A DNA stretch of 64,000 bases from Mycobacterium sp. EPa45 (GTDB taxonomy: Bacteria; Actinomycetota; Actinomycetes; Mycobacteriales; Mycobacteriaceae), in assembly GCF_001021385.1 (NCBI RefSeq), contig NZ_CP011773.1, positions 5,580,001 through 5,644,000 on the forward strand, given 5' to 3'. The notes under the pieces are model-generated. The model saw only the letters and a program-made list of their open reading frames with translations, ran no database searches and had not been told where the DNA came from. Position numbers and translations under genes: made by a program. Of the stretch, positions 10,057-18,954 are shown piece after piece (position 1 is the first letter of the stretch; each line of letters begins with the position of its first letter).

Positions 10057-11226
10057 GTGAACAACCGCGTTGCCCTGCGAGCCGGAATCCCACCGTTCTA
10101 TGTGATGGACGTGTGGCTGGCCGCCGCGGAGCGGCAGCGGACCCACGGCGATCTGGTGAACCTGTCGGCCGGACAGCCCAGCGTCGGCGCGCCCGAGCCG
10201 GTGCGCGCGGCCGCCGCGGCTGCGCTGGAGGCCAACCAGCTGGGCTACACCGTCGCGCTGGGCATCCCGGAATTGCGGCAGGCGATCGCGGGTTCCTACG
10301 CCGACCGGTACGGCCTGGACGTGAGCGCCGACGATGTGGTGGTGACCACCGGCTCGTCGGGCGGCTTTCTGCTGGCATTCCTGGCGTGCTTCGACGCCGG
10401 TGACCGCGTCGCCATCGCCAGCCCCGGTTATCCCTGCTACCGCAACATCCTGTCCGCGCTGGGCTGTGAGGTGGTGGAGCTCCCGTGCGGGCCGCAGACC
10501 CGCTTTCAGCCGACGGTGCAGATGCTGGCCGAACTGGACCCGCCGGTGCAGGGTGTGATTGTCGCGAGCCCGGCCAATCCCACCGGCACGGTGATCCCGC
10601 CGGAGGAGCTCGCGGCGATCGCGACGTGGTGCGACCAGACCGGCGCCCGGCTGATCAGCGACGAGGTGTACCACGGGCTCGTCTATCCGGGTGCGCCGCA
10701 AACCTCGTGTGCATGGCAGACATCGCGCAATGCCGTTGTGGCGAATAGCTTTTCGAAGTATTTCGCGATGACAGGCTGGCGGCTGGGCTGGCTGCTGGTG
10801 CCGCAGGAGTTGCGTCGCGCAGTCGACTGCCTCACTGGCAACTTCACGATCTGTCCGCCGGTGCTGCCGCAATTCGCCGCGGTGGCGGCGTTCACGCCTG
10901 AGTCGATCGCGGAATGCGAAGGCCATCTACACCACTACGCGGCCAATCGGGAGCGGCTGCTGACCGGGTTGCGGGAGATCGGCCTGACCCGGCTGGCGCC
11001 CACCGACGGCGCGTTCTACGTCTACGCAGACGTCTCCGACTTCACCTCGGACTCGTTGGGCTTCTGCGAAAAACTGTTGGCTGACACCGGATTGGCGATC
11101 GCCCCGGGTATCGACTTCGACACCGTGCGCGGCGGGTCGTTCGTGCGGCTGTCGTTCGCGGGACCGACGAGCGACATCGACGATGCGCTGCGCAGGCTCG
11201 GTCCCTGGCTGGCGACTGTGCATTGA
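10057..11226 (+). CDS. aspB: PLP-dependent aminotransferase, Rv3565 (aspB) orthologue
   Basis: Fold-type I aminotransferase of 389 residues. Asn174 (SPANPTG), Asp202 and Tyr205 (SDEVYHG) and the Schiff-base Lys234 (SFSKYFAMTGWRLG) are all present, so it should be active with pyridoxal phosphate. The subfamily includes aspartate and aromatic aminotransferases, and the true substrate is unknown. It begins with GTG 10 bp after fadE33, as in M. tuberculosis, and is probably co-transcribed with the KstR2 operon. Its role in steroid breakdown is not established. Confidence 0.85.
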   Translation: MNNRVALRAGIPPFYVMDVWLAAAERQRTHGDLVNLSAGQPSVGAPEPVRAAAAAALEANQLGYTVALGIPELRQAIAGSYADRYGLDVSADDVVVTTGSSGGFLLAFLACFDAGDRVAIASPGYPCYRNILSALGCEVVELPCGPQTRFQPTVQMLAELDPPVQGVIVASPANPTGTVIPPEELAAIATWCDQTGARLISDEVYHGLVYPGAPQTSCAWQTSRNAVVANSFSKYFAMTGWRLGWLLVPQELRRAVDCLTGNFTICPPVLPQFAAVAAFTPESIAECEGHLHHYAANRERLLTGLREIGLTRLAPTDGAFYVYADVSDFTSDSLGFCEKLLADTGLAIAPGIDFDTVRGGSFVRLSFAGPTSDIDDALRRLGPWLATVH

Positions 11227-11254
11227 GGGCATTGAGTGTGCAACCAGTCCGTCG

Positions 11255-12001
11255 CTAGCGGGCGCTCCAGCCGCCGTCCATCGTGTACGACGCGCCGGTC
11301 ACCATCGCCGCGGCGGGCGACGCAAGCCAGCCGACCAAATCGGCAACCTCCTCGGGTTCCACCAGCCGCTTGATCGCACTCTCGCTGAGCAGGATCGTCT
11401 CCAGCACTTCCTGCTCGTCGATCCCGTGGGTCCGGGCCTGGTCGGTAATCTGCTTGGTCACCAACGGCGTTCGCACATAGCCCGGATTCACGCAATTACT
11501 GGTGACACCGCGCGGACCGCCCTCGAGCGCGGTAACCTTGGACAGCCCCTCCAGGGCATGCTTGGCCGTGACGTATGCGACCTTGAACTCCGAGGCGCGC
11601 AGCCCGTGGATGGACGAGATGTTGATGATCCTGCCGAACCCACGCTCGTACATCGTCGGCAGAGTGGCGCGCACGAGCAGGAACGGCGCCTCCACCATCA
11701 GCGCGAGCAGCATGCGAAATTTCTCCGGCGGATAGTCCACGATCGCGTCGATGACCTGCAACCCGGCGTTGTTGACCAAGATGTCGAACTCCAAGTGCAG
11801 CTCCTCCAACGCCGTCACATCGAGAAGGTCGACCTCCCAGGCCTTTCCGCCGATCTCACCGGCCAGCGCGGTGGCTCCGGGGCCGTCGATGTCGGCGACG
11901 GTGACCTTCGCCCCGCGGGCGGCCAGTTCGCGCGCACACGCCGCGCCGATACCGCTGGCCGCCCCGGTGACCAGAGCAGCGCGCCCATCCAGTGCCGTCA
12001 T
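11255..12001 (-). CDS. 3-hydroxybutyrate dehydrogenase-like SDR
   Basis: Short-chain dehydrogenase of 248 residues with TGAASGIG near residue 12, NNAG near 77, ISSIHGLRASEFKVAYVTAKHA containing the catalytic Ser/Tyr/Lys, and the C-terminal YTMDGGWSAR ending typical of D-3-hydroxybutyrate dehydrogenases. It would interconvert 3-hydroxybutyrate and acetoacetate with NAD. The ATG overlaps the stop of the upstream transporter gene as ATGA, so the pair is one operon. It has no counterpart at this place in M. tuberculosis. Substrate choice is inferred from family resemblance. Confidence 0.75.
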   Translation of the reverse strand: MTALDGRAALVTGAASGIGAACARELAARGAKVTVADIDGPGATALAGEIGGKAWEVDLLDVTALEELHLEFDILVNNAGLQVIDAIVDYPPEKFRMLLALMVEAPFLLVRATLPTMYERGFGRIINISSIHGLRASEFKVAYVTAKHALEGLSKVTALEGGPRGVTSNCVNPGYVRTPLVTKQITDQARTHGIDEQEVLETILLSESAIKRLVEPEEVADLVGWLASPAAAMVTGASYTMDGGWSAR

Positions 12002-13353
12002 GCCGACGCCGTCGCGGACGTCGACCTACCATCACGCTGCGCGTCGGCGCTGTCGATGTCGGCGAGGTCGATGCCCTTGGTCTCTCGTGCAAACGCCAGC
12101 GCGATGAGGGTGATCACCGCGGCGGCGGCCAGATAGATGGCGATCGGCACCGCCGACTTGTAGGCCTCCAGCAGCTTCACCGCGATGATCGGTGCCAACG
12201 ACCCGGCGAAGATCGCGGTGACCTGATAGCCAAGGGATACACCGGAATAGCGCATACGAGTCGGGAACATCTCGGCCATCAGCGCCGGCTGCGGGGCGTA
12301 CATCAGCGCATGGATGACCAAGCCGAGAATGATCGAACTCATGATCAACAGGTAGTGCCCGCTGTTCATCATCGGGAATGCGAAGAAGCCCCACGTGCCG
12401 GCGCCGAGCGCGCCGATCAGGTAGACCGGTTTGCGCCCGAAGCGGTCCGACATCCGTCCGGCGTACGGGATCACCACGAAATGCACAGCGTGCGCTGCCA
12501 AGAGCCACCACAAGATGTCGCTGGTGTCGGCGTGCACCTGCACCTTGAGATACGTGATCGAGAAGGTGACCACCAGGTAGTACATGATGTTCTCCGCGAC
12601 GCGCAGCCCCATGGCGGTGAAAACGCCACGCGGATAACGCTTGACGACCTCGACGACACCGTACGAGGTGGCCTTGATCTGCTCGGCCTCCCGTTGCGCC
12701 TCGACGAAGATCGGGGCGTCGGTGACCTTGGTGCGGATGTAGTAGCCCACCAGGACCACCACCGCCGACAACCAGAAGCCGACCCGCCAACCCCACGACA
12801 GGAACGCAGTTTCGGACAGCGTCGTGGTCAACGTCAGCAGCACCACGGTGGCGAGAATGTTGCCTACGGGTACGCCGGCCTGCGGCCAACTGGCCCAGAA
12901 TCCACGCTCCCGGTTGGGACTGTGTTCGGCGACCAGCAGGACCGCCCCGCCCCACTCTCCGCCAACGGCAAAGCCCTGCAGAAAACGCAGGACCACCAGA
13001 AGCGCGGGCGCCCAGTAACCGATCTGACTGAACGTCGGCAGGCAGCCCATCAAGAACGTCGACGCGCCGACCAACACCAGACTGAACTGCAACAGCTTCT
13101 TGCGACCGTACTTGTCCCCGAAATGCCCGAAGACAATCCCGCCGAGCGGGCGGGCCGCGAACCCGACCGCATACGTGATGAAGGCGGCGAGGATCGCGTC
13201 GAGGTCGCTCGTGCCCTTGGCGAAAAAGATCTTGTTGAACACCAGTGTGGCAGCCGTGCCGTAGAGGAAGAACTCATACCACTCCACGACGGTGCCTGCC
13301 ATCGAGGCGACGACGACCTTACGCAGGCCGCTCGCCACACCGGTCACGCTCAT
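11998..13353 (-). CDS. MHS-family (MFS) metabolite:proton symporter
   Basis: Major facilitator protein of about 451 residues with 12 predicted membrane segments. MVEWYEFFLYGTAATLVF at the first helix and GHFGDKYGRKK in the loop after helix 2 are typical of the metabolite:H+ symporter branch (ShiA, KgtP, ProP relatives). The start ATG at 13353 is preceded by GAGGAGGGA; a longer frame upstream is not supported. It is coupled by a four-base overlap to the 3-hydroxybutyrate dehydrogenase-like gene, so uptake of a short hydroxy acid or related carboxylate is plausible but unproven. Confidence 0.85.
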   Translation of the reverse strand: MSVTGVASGLRKVVVASMAGTVVEWYEFFLYGTAATLVFNKIFFAKGTSDLDAILAAFITYAVGFAARPLGGIVFGHFGDKYGRKKLLQFSLVLVGASTFLMGCLPTFSQIGYWAPALLVVLRFLQGFAVGGEWGGAVLLVAEHSPNRERGFWASWPQAGVPVGNILATVVLLTLTTTLSETAFLSWGWRVGFWLSAVVVLVGYYIRTKVTDAPIFVEAQREAEQIKATSYGVVEVVKRYPRGVFTAMGLRVAENIMYYLVVTFSITYLKVQVHADTSDILWWLLAAHAVHFVVIPYAGRMSDRFGRKPVYLIGALGAGTWGFFAFPMMNSGHYLLIMSSIILGLVIHALMYAPQPALMAEMFPTRMRYSGVSLGYQVTAIFAGSLAPIIAVKLLEAYKSAVPIAIYLAAAAVITLIALAFARETKGIDLADIDSADAQRDGRSTSATASA

Positions 13354-13473
13354 CGGAGATCCCTCCTCGGTAAGCCCTATGCCCACATGTGACGGCAGCC
13401 ACACGTCGCTGAGTATTCGCGCCCGTCGACATGGGCGCAATGCCGGTGCTCGCCGGGGGTTCGGCTCATTGAT

Positions 13474-13523
13474 TGAGCGTTCAGGAAGCAGTCTTTCTAA
13501 GAGTCGCCAAACCTGAGCGCTCA
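13474..13523. promoter_or_regulatory. Pair of TGAGCGYTCA palindromes (TetR-type operator candidate)
   Basis: TGAGCGTTCA (13474-13483, one mismatch from a palindrome) and TGAGCGCTCA (13514-13523, perfect) lie 40 bp apart, about four helical turns. They are in the 245-bp gap between the divergent transporter operon and the lipase-like gene. The form resembles operators of TetR-family repressors. No regulator gene is adjacent, so the partner is unknown. Confidence 0.5.
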
Positions 13524-13598
13524 CTGAACCCAACTGGCCACCGGCGCGCACTGAGCGAAACTGTTGCGCGACACTGCCGAAGCTGGTGCAGTCAGGAC

Positions 13599-14363
13599 AT
13601 GCCCTTCATCGACCATGACCACGGCCGCGCCTATTACCGGCACTGGGCCGCCGCCGAACCACACGCGGCGGTCATCTTCCTGCACGGATTCGGCGAGCAC
13701 ACCGGCGTCTATCACCGGCTGGGTTTTGCCCTCAACGCCGCCGGCATCGACCTGTGGGCAGTCGACCAATTCGGTCACGGACTTTCCCCGGGCGAGCGCG
13801 GCGACTTCGGGTCGATCGAGGACAGCTCGGCGCTGGCCGATTCGCTCACCGAACTGGCCGAACAGCGCACGCCCGGAATCCCGCTGATCGCCCAGGGGCA
13901 TTCGTTCGGTTCGGTGGTCACACTGTTCCGGCTGCTGAAGGATCCGAAACGGTATACCGCGGCGGTGATTTCGGGAGCACCCCTGGTGCCAGTCCCCGAG
14001 CTGCTCGGCGGCGACGCAGTCGAGCTCAACCCGGGCTGGCTGTCGGGCGACCCGTTCTACCTGGACTCGCTGGAGAACGACCCGCTGGCATTCGTCGACG
14101 CTGACGGCGGCGCCCTGGCGCGCGAACTCGACCGGGCCTGGGATCACTTCGGCGCCGAGTTGCCGAAGCTGGCCGTCCCGACGCTGGCCATCCACGGTGA
14201 GCTCGATCCGATCGCACCGGTGAGCGCACTGCGCGCCTACGCCGAGCAGATCGAACCGCTACGGCTGCAGGAGTTTCCGGGTGCGCATCACGACATCCTG
14301 AACGAGACGGTGCACCGGGAGGTGGCAGCGGTGATCGTCGAGTTCGTCGACGGGCACAGCTAG
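13599..14363 (+). CDS. Alpha/beta hydrolase, monoacylglycerol lipase-like
   Basis: Alpha/beta hydrolase of 254 residues with the oxyanion block FLHGFGEHTGVY, the nucleophile elbow GHSFG, an acid residue in GELDPIAPV and a late His in AHHDILNE. This layout matches the serine aquaporin-less lysophospholipase/monoacylglycerol lipase group (M. tuberculosis Rv0183 relatives), not the meta-cleavage hydrolases. ATG at 13599 is chosen because conserved sequence starts there; the frame is open further upstream. Its TAG shares a CTAG with the hsaB stop on the other strand. It lies where M. tuberculosis has nat. Confidence 0.75.
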   Translation: MPFIDHDHGRAYYRHWAAAEPHAAVIFLHGFGEHTGVYHRLGFALNAAGIDLWAVDQFGHGLSPGERGDFGSIEDSSALADSLTELAEQRTPGIPLIAQGHSFGSVVTLFRLLKDPKRYTAAVISGAPLVPVPELLGGDAVELNPGWLSGDPFYLDSLENDPLAFVDADGGALARELDRAWDHFGAELPKLAVPTLAIHGELDPIAPVSALRAYAEQIEPLRLQEFPGAHHDILNETVHREVAAVIVEFVDGHS

Positions 14364-14926
14364 AGCCAGGTATCGGTGGTGGTCGTGGTGAGGAACGCGT
14401 CGAGGTCGTCGCGCCACTGCGCCGGGCTGTTCTTGTCCGGCTCGATACCGGTGTACTCGCCGCGGTAGAACAGCAGCGGTCGCGGTTTCTTCTTCGGCAC
14501 CTCAGATAGCGAGTGCACGGCGCCGAACACCACAAAGTGGTCACCGCCGTCGTGCACGGAATGCACGGTGCAATCGATGTGGGCCAAGGTGCCGTCGATC
14601 ACCGGTGAGCCGAGCGGGCTTAAGCTCCAGTCGATTCCGGCGAACTTGTCCGGTTCCTTCGATCCGAATCTCGCCGACACGTCCTTCTGCTTCTCATGCA
14701 GGACGTTGACGCAGAACTTTCCGCTGGCCTCGATAGCCGCCCAGGATCGGGACAGCTTGGTCGGGCAGAACAGCACCAGTGGCGGCTCGAGGGACAGCGC
14801 CGCGAACGACTGACAGGCAAAGCCGATTGGAGTGTCGTCGTGCACCGTCGTGATGATCGTGATGCCGGTGCAGAACTGCCCCAGCACGTGGCGGAACGTG
14901 CGTGGGTCGATCTCCGAGGAGGCCAT
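14360..14926 (-). CDS. hsaB: Flavin reductase HsaB of the 3-HSA monooxygenase
   Basis: Flavin reductase-like protein of 188 residues with the family blocks TGITIITTVHDDTPIGFACQ and the His in HFVVFGAVHS near the flavin site. In M. tuberculosis HsaB reduces flavin with NADH and supplies it to HsaA, which hydroxylates the steroid secosteroid phenol 3-HSA to the catechol 3,4-DHSA. It follows hsaC after three bases and is the last gene of the hsaA-hsaC-hsaB run. nat, which follows it in M. tuberculosis, is absent. Confidence 0.92.
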   Translation of the reverse strand: MASSEIDPRTFRHVLGQFCTGITIITTVHDDTPIGFACQSFAALSLEPPLVLFCPTKLSRSWAAIEASGKFCVNVLHEKQKDVSARFGSKEPDKFAGIDWSLSPLGSPVIDGTLAHIDCTVHSVHDGGDHFVVFGAVHSLSEVPKKKPRPLLFYRGEYTGIEPDKNSPAQWRDDLDAFLTTTTTDTWL

Positions 14927-14929
14927 CGG

Positions 14930-17064
<2,135 letters not shown>

Positions 17065-17100
17065 TGCATGCCTCCCAGAGTGTGGTGCTGGACCCAAGAC

Positions 17101-17114
17101 TAGAACACGTTACG
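17101..17114. promoter_or_regulatory. KstR-type operator proximal to hsaA
   Basis: TAGAACACGTTACG contains the AACnnGTT core of the KstR palindrome (TnnAACnnGTTnnA), with one mismatch at the last base. It lies 37 bp upstream of the hsaA start and probably serves the hsaACB operon. Confidence 0.75.
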
Positions 17115-17168
17115 ATTTGTGTCGAGCACGGCGAGCCTGCGGCTGGTAGCGATATGGAAAGCGATTTC

Positions 17169-17182
17169 TGTAACCTGTTCTA
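17169..17182. promoter_or_regulatory. KstR operator proximal to kshB
   Basis: TGTAACCTGTTCTA fits the KstR pattern TnnAACnnGTTnnA at every fixed base. It lies 26 bp upstream of the kshB start, so the divergent hsaA and kshB promoters each have their own KstR site. Confidence 0.85.
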
Positions 17183-17208
17183 GTTAGGCGGAGGAAGGCT
17201 AAAACACC

Positions 17209-18276
17209 GTGACGCAGGTTCCACCCGACGAGCCGCTGGGCAGCCACGTGCTCGAGCTGGAAGTGACCGACGTGGTCGACGAGACCGACGACTCGCGATC
17301 ACTGGTGTTCGGCGTGCCCGCGGGTGCCGACATCCCGGCCGATCGCCTGCGCTACGCCCCCGGTCAGTTCCTGACTCTGCGCATTCCCAGCGATCGGACT
17401 GGTTCGGTGGCGCGCTGCTACTCGCTGTGCAGCTCGCCGTTCACCGACGACGCCCTGACCGTCACCGTCAAGCGCACCGCCGACGGATACGCATCGAACT
17501 GGCTGTGCGACCACGCCCACCGGGGCATGAAGATCCACGTGCTGGCCCCGTCGGGCACCTTCGTGCCCAAGACCCTCGACGCCGATTTCCTGCTGATCGC
17601 GGCGGGCAGCGGGATCACCCCGATGCTCGCGATCTGCAAATCGGCGCTCTCGGAGGGCAGCGGCCAGGTGACGCTGCTCTACGCCAACCGCGACGAGCGT
17701 TCGGTCATCTTCGGCAGCACGCTGCGCGACCTCGCCGCCAAATACCCCGATCGGCTCACGATCGTGCACTGGCTGGAGTCGGTGCAGGGGCTGCCCAGCA
17801 CCGGGGCGTTGACCAAGCTGATGGCCCCCTACACCGACCGGCAGGCATTCATCTGCGGGCCGGGGCCGTTCATGCAGGCCGCCGAGCAAGCCCTGGAGTC
17901 GCTGGAGGTGCCGGCCAAGCAGGTGCACATCGAGGTGTTCCGCTCGCTGGACACCGATCCCTTCGCCGCGGTGAAGATCACCGACGAGGGTGACGAACCG
18001 CCGGCCAGCGCCGTCGTGGAACTCGACGGGCAAACCCACACAGTCTCGTGGCCGCGCAGCGCGAAGCTGCTCGACGTCCTCCTCGACAAGGGACTCGACG
18101 TGCCGTTCTCCTGCCGAGAGGGCCATTGCGGGGCGTGCGCGGTGGTGAAGCGCAGCGGCGACGTCGAGATGGACATCAACGATGTGCTGGAACCCAGTGA
18201 CATCGAGGAAGGCCTGATTCTGGCCTGCCAGGCGCGGCCGACGTCCGATTCGGTCGAAGTCACCTACGACGAGTAG
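17209..18276 (+). CDS. kshB: 3-ketosteroid 9-alpha-hydroxylase reductase KshB
   Basis: Ferredoxin-NAD(P)H reductase of 355 residues. The order is an FAD domain (RCYSLCSSP near residue 68), an NAD domain (AAGSGITPMLAI) and a C-terminal plant-type 2Fe-2S domain with Cys302, Cys307, Cys310 and Cys340. KshB passes electrons to the Rieske oxygenase KshA, which hydroxylates C9 and opens ring B; kshA is not in this window. GTG at 17209 follows GGAGGAAGG. A KstR operator lies just upstream. Confidence 0.93.
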   Translation: MTQVPPDEPLGSHVLELEVTDVVDETDDSRSLVFGVPAGADIPADRLRYAPGQFLTLRIPSDRTGSVARCYSLCSSPFTDDALTVTVKRTADGYASNWLCDHAHRGMKIHVLAPSGTFVPKTLDADFLLIAAGSGITPMLAICKSALSEGSGQVTLLYANRDERSVIFGSTLRDLAAKYPDRLTIVHWLESVQGLPSTGALTKLMAPYTDRQAFICGPGPFMQAAEQALESLEVPAKQVHIEVFRSLDTDPFAAVKITDEGDEPPASAVVELDGQTHTVSWPRSAKLLDVLLDKGLDVPFSCREGHCGACAVVKRSGDVEMDINDVLEPSDIEEGLILACQARPTSDSVEVTYDE

Positions 18277-18321
18277 GGCGGCGCTACGTTGTCATGAGGT
18301 GTCGGGGGACGATCGCAGAAG

Positions 18322-18873
18322 ATGGGACACCACAACATGGCGCTTCCTCGGCTGATGGGCACGGTCGCCGCGGCGGGTCTGGCGATCGGCCTCGCACCGC
18401 CGGCCGCAGCCGCCGTCGACACCGCTGACACGTCATTCCCGATCGACGAGACCACCCAGCTCGAAATGCACACGCGGGTGGACTGTTCCGTCGCGGCCAA
18501 GACGTGCCAGTTCTATACCGCCACCAATCTGCGCACGCCCGAAGGGATCACCGGATTTCCGGACGATCTGTGGGCCCGGCAAAGCACCGAGGTGCGTTCG
18601 CTGGACCGGACCACCTACCTCGATGTGAAAGCCAACGGCGGCCCGTTCACCAAGGTGTTCAAAGAGGGCGGACCAGACGTCATCACCACGATCTACTTCG
18701 GCGGCGGTCCACCGGACAAGTACGTGACCACCGGAACCATATGGCCCACAGACTATTCCACGGGTCAGCCACGAACCGAGGGAACCGTGATCGTGTGCGC
18801 GCATGTTCAGGTGGTCTACAGCGGGGTGAACATCACTTCGCCGAGTACCTGTGCTCAGCCGCGGTTCTCCTAG
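18322..18873 (+). CDS. Secreted protein of unknown function, Rv3572 orthologue
   Basis: Protein of 183 residues with a typical Sec signal peptide (MALPRLMGTVAAAGLAIGLA..., probable cleavage after PPAAA). Two cysteines near positions 54 and 61, and two near 158 and 178, could form disulfides in the exported protein. The family is known to me only as conserved mycobacterial, adjacent to kshB and fadE34. Both ATG 18322 and ATG 18337 are possible starts; the second starts nearer to the signal peptide. Function unknown. Confidence 0.8.
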   Translation: MGHHNMALPRLMGTVAAAGLAIGLAPPAAAAVDTADTSFPIDETTQLEMHTRVDCSVAAKTCQFYTATNLRTPEGITGFPDDLWARQSTEVRSLDRTTYLDVKANGGPFTKVFKEGGPDVITTIYFGGGPPDKYVTTGTIWPTDYSTGQPRTEGTVIVCAHVQVVYSGVNITSPSTCAQPRFS

Positions 18874-18890
18874 CAGCGTTTGCGTCGCGC

Positions 18891-18945
18891 GAGTGTGCGT
18901 CCTGCTACGCCAACCGCGGCGTGTTGCGGATGAAACCGCACACTC
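18891..18945. repeat. 55-bp palindromic intergenic repeat, copy 2
   Basis: A perfect 9-bp inverted repeat (GAGTGTGCG at 18891-18899, complement at 18937-18945) surrounds a variable centre. It has the same 55-bp length as the copy at 1614-1668 and shares much of its right half, including GCGGATGAAA. It too lies between two convergent genes. Confidence 0.72.
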
Positions 18946-18954
18946 ACCAATGCC

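Noticed and set aside
11211..11260. Third copy of the 55-bp palindrome after aspB
   Set aside because: GACTGTGC and GAGTGTGC occur as direct repeats, but the closing arm and GCGGATGAAA are missing; at best a remnant.
13599..14363. Lipase-like hydrolase as the missing HsaD
   Set aside because: It has monoacylglycerol-lipase motifs (GHSFG, FLHGFGEH) and not the GGGPG and GNSLGG of meta-cleavage hydrolases, and lies on the opposite strand.
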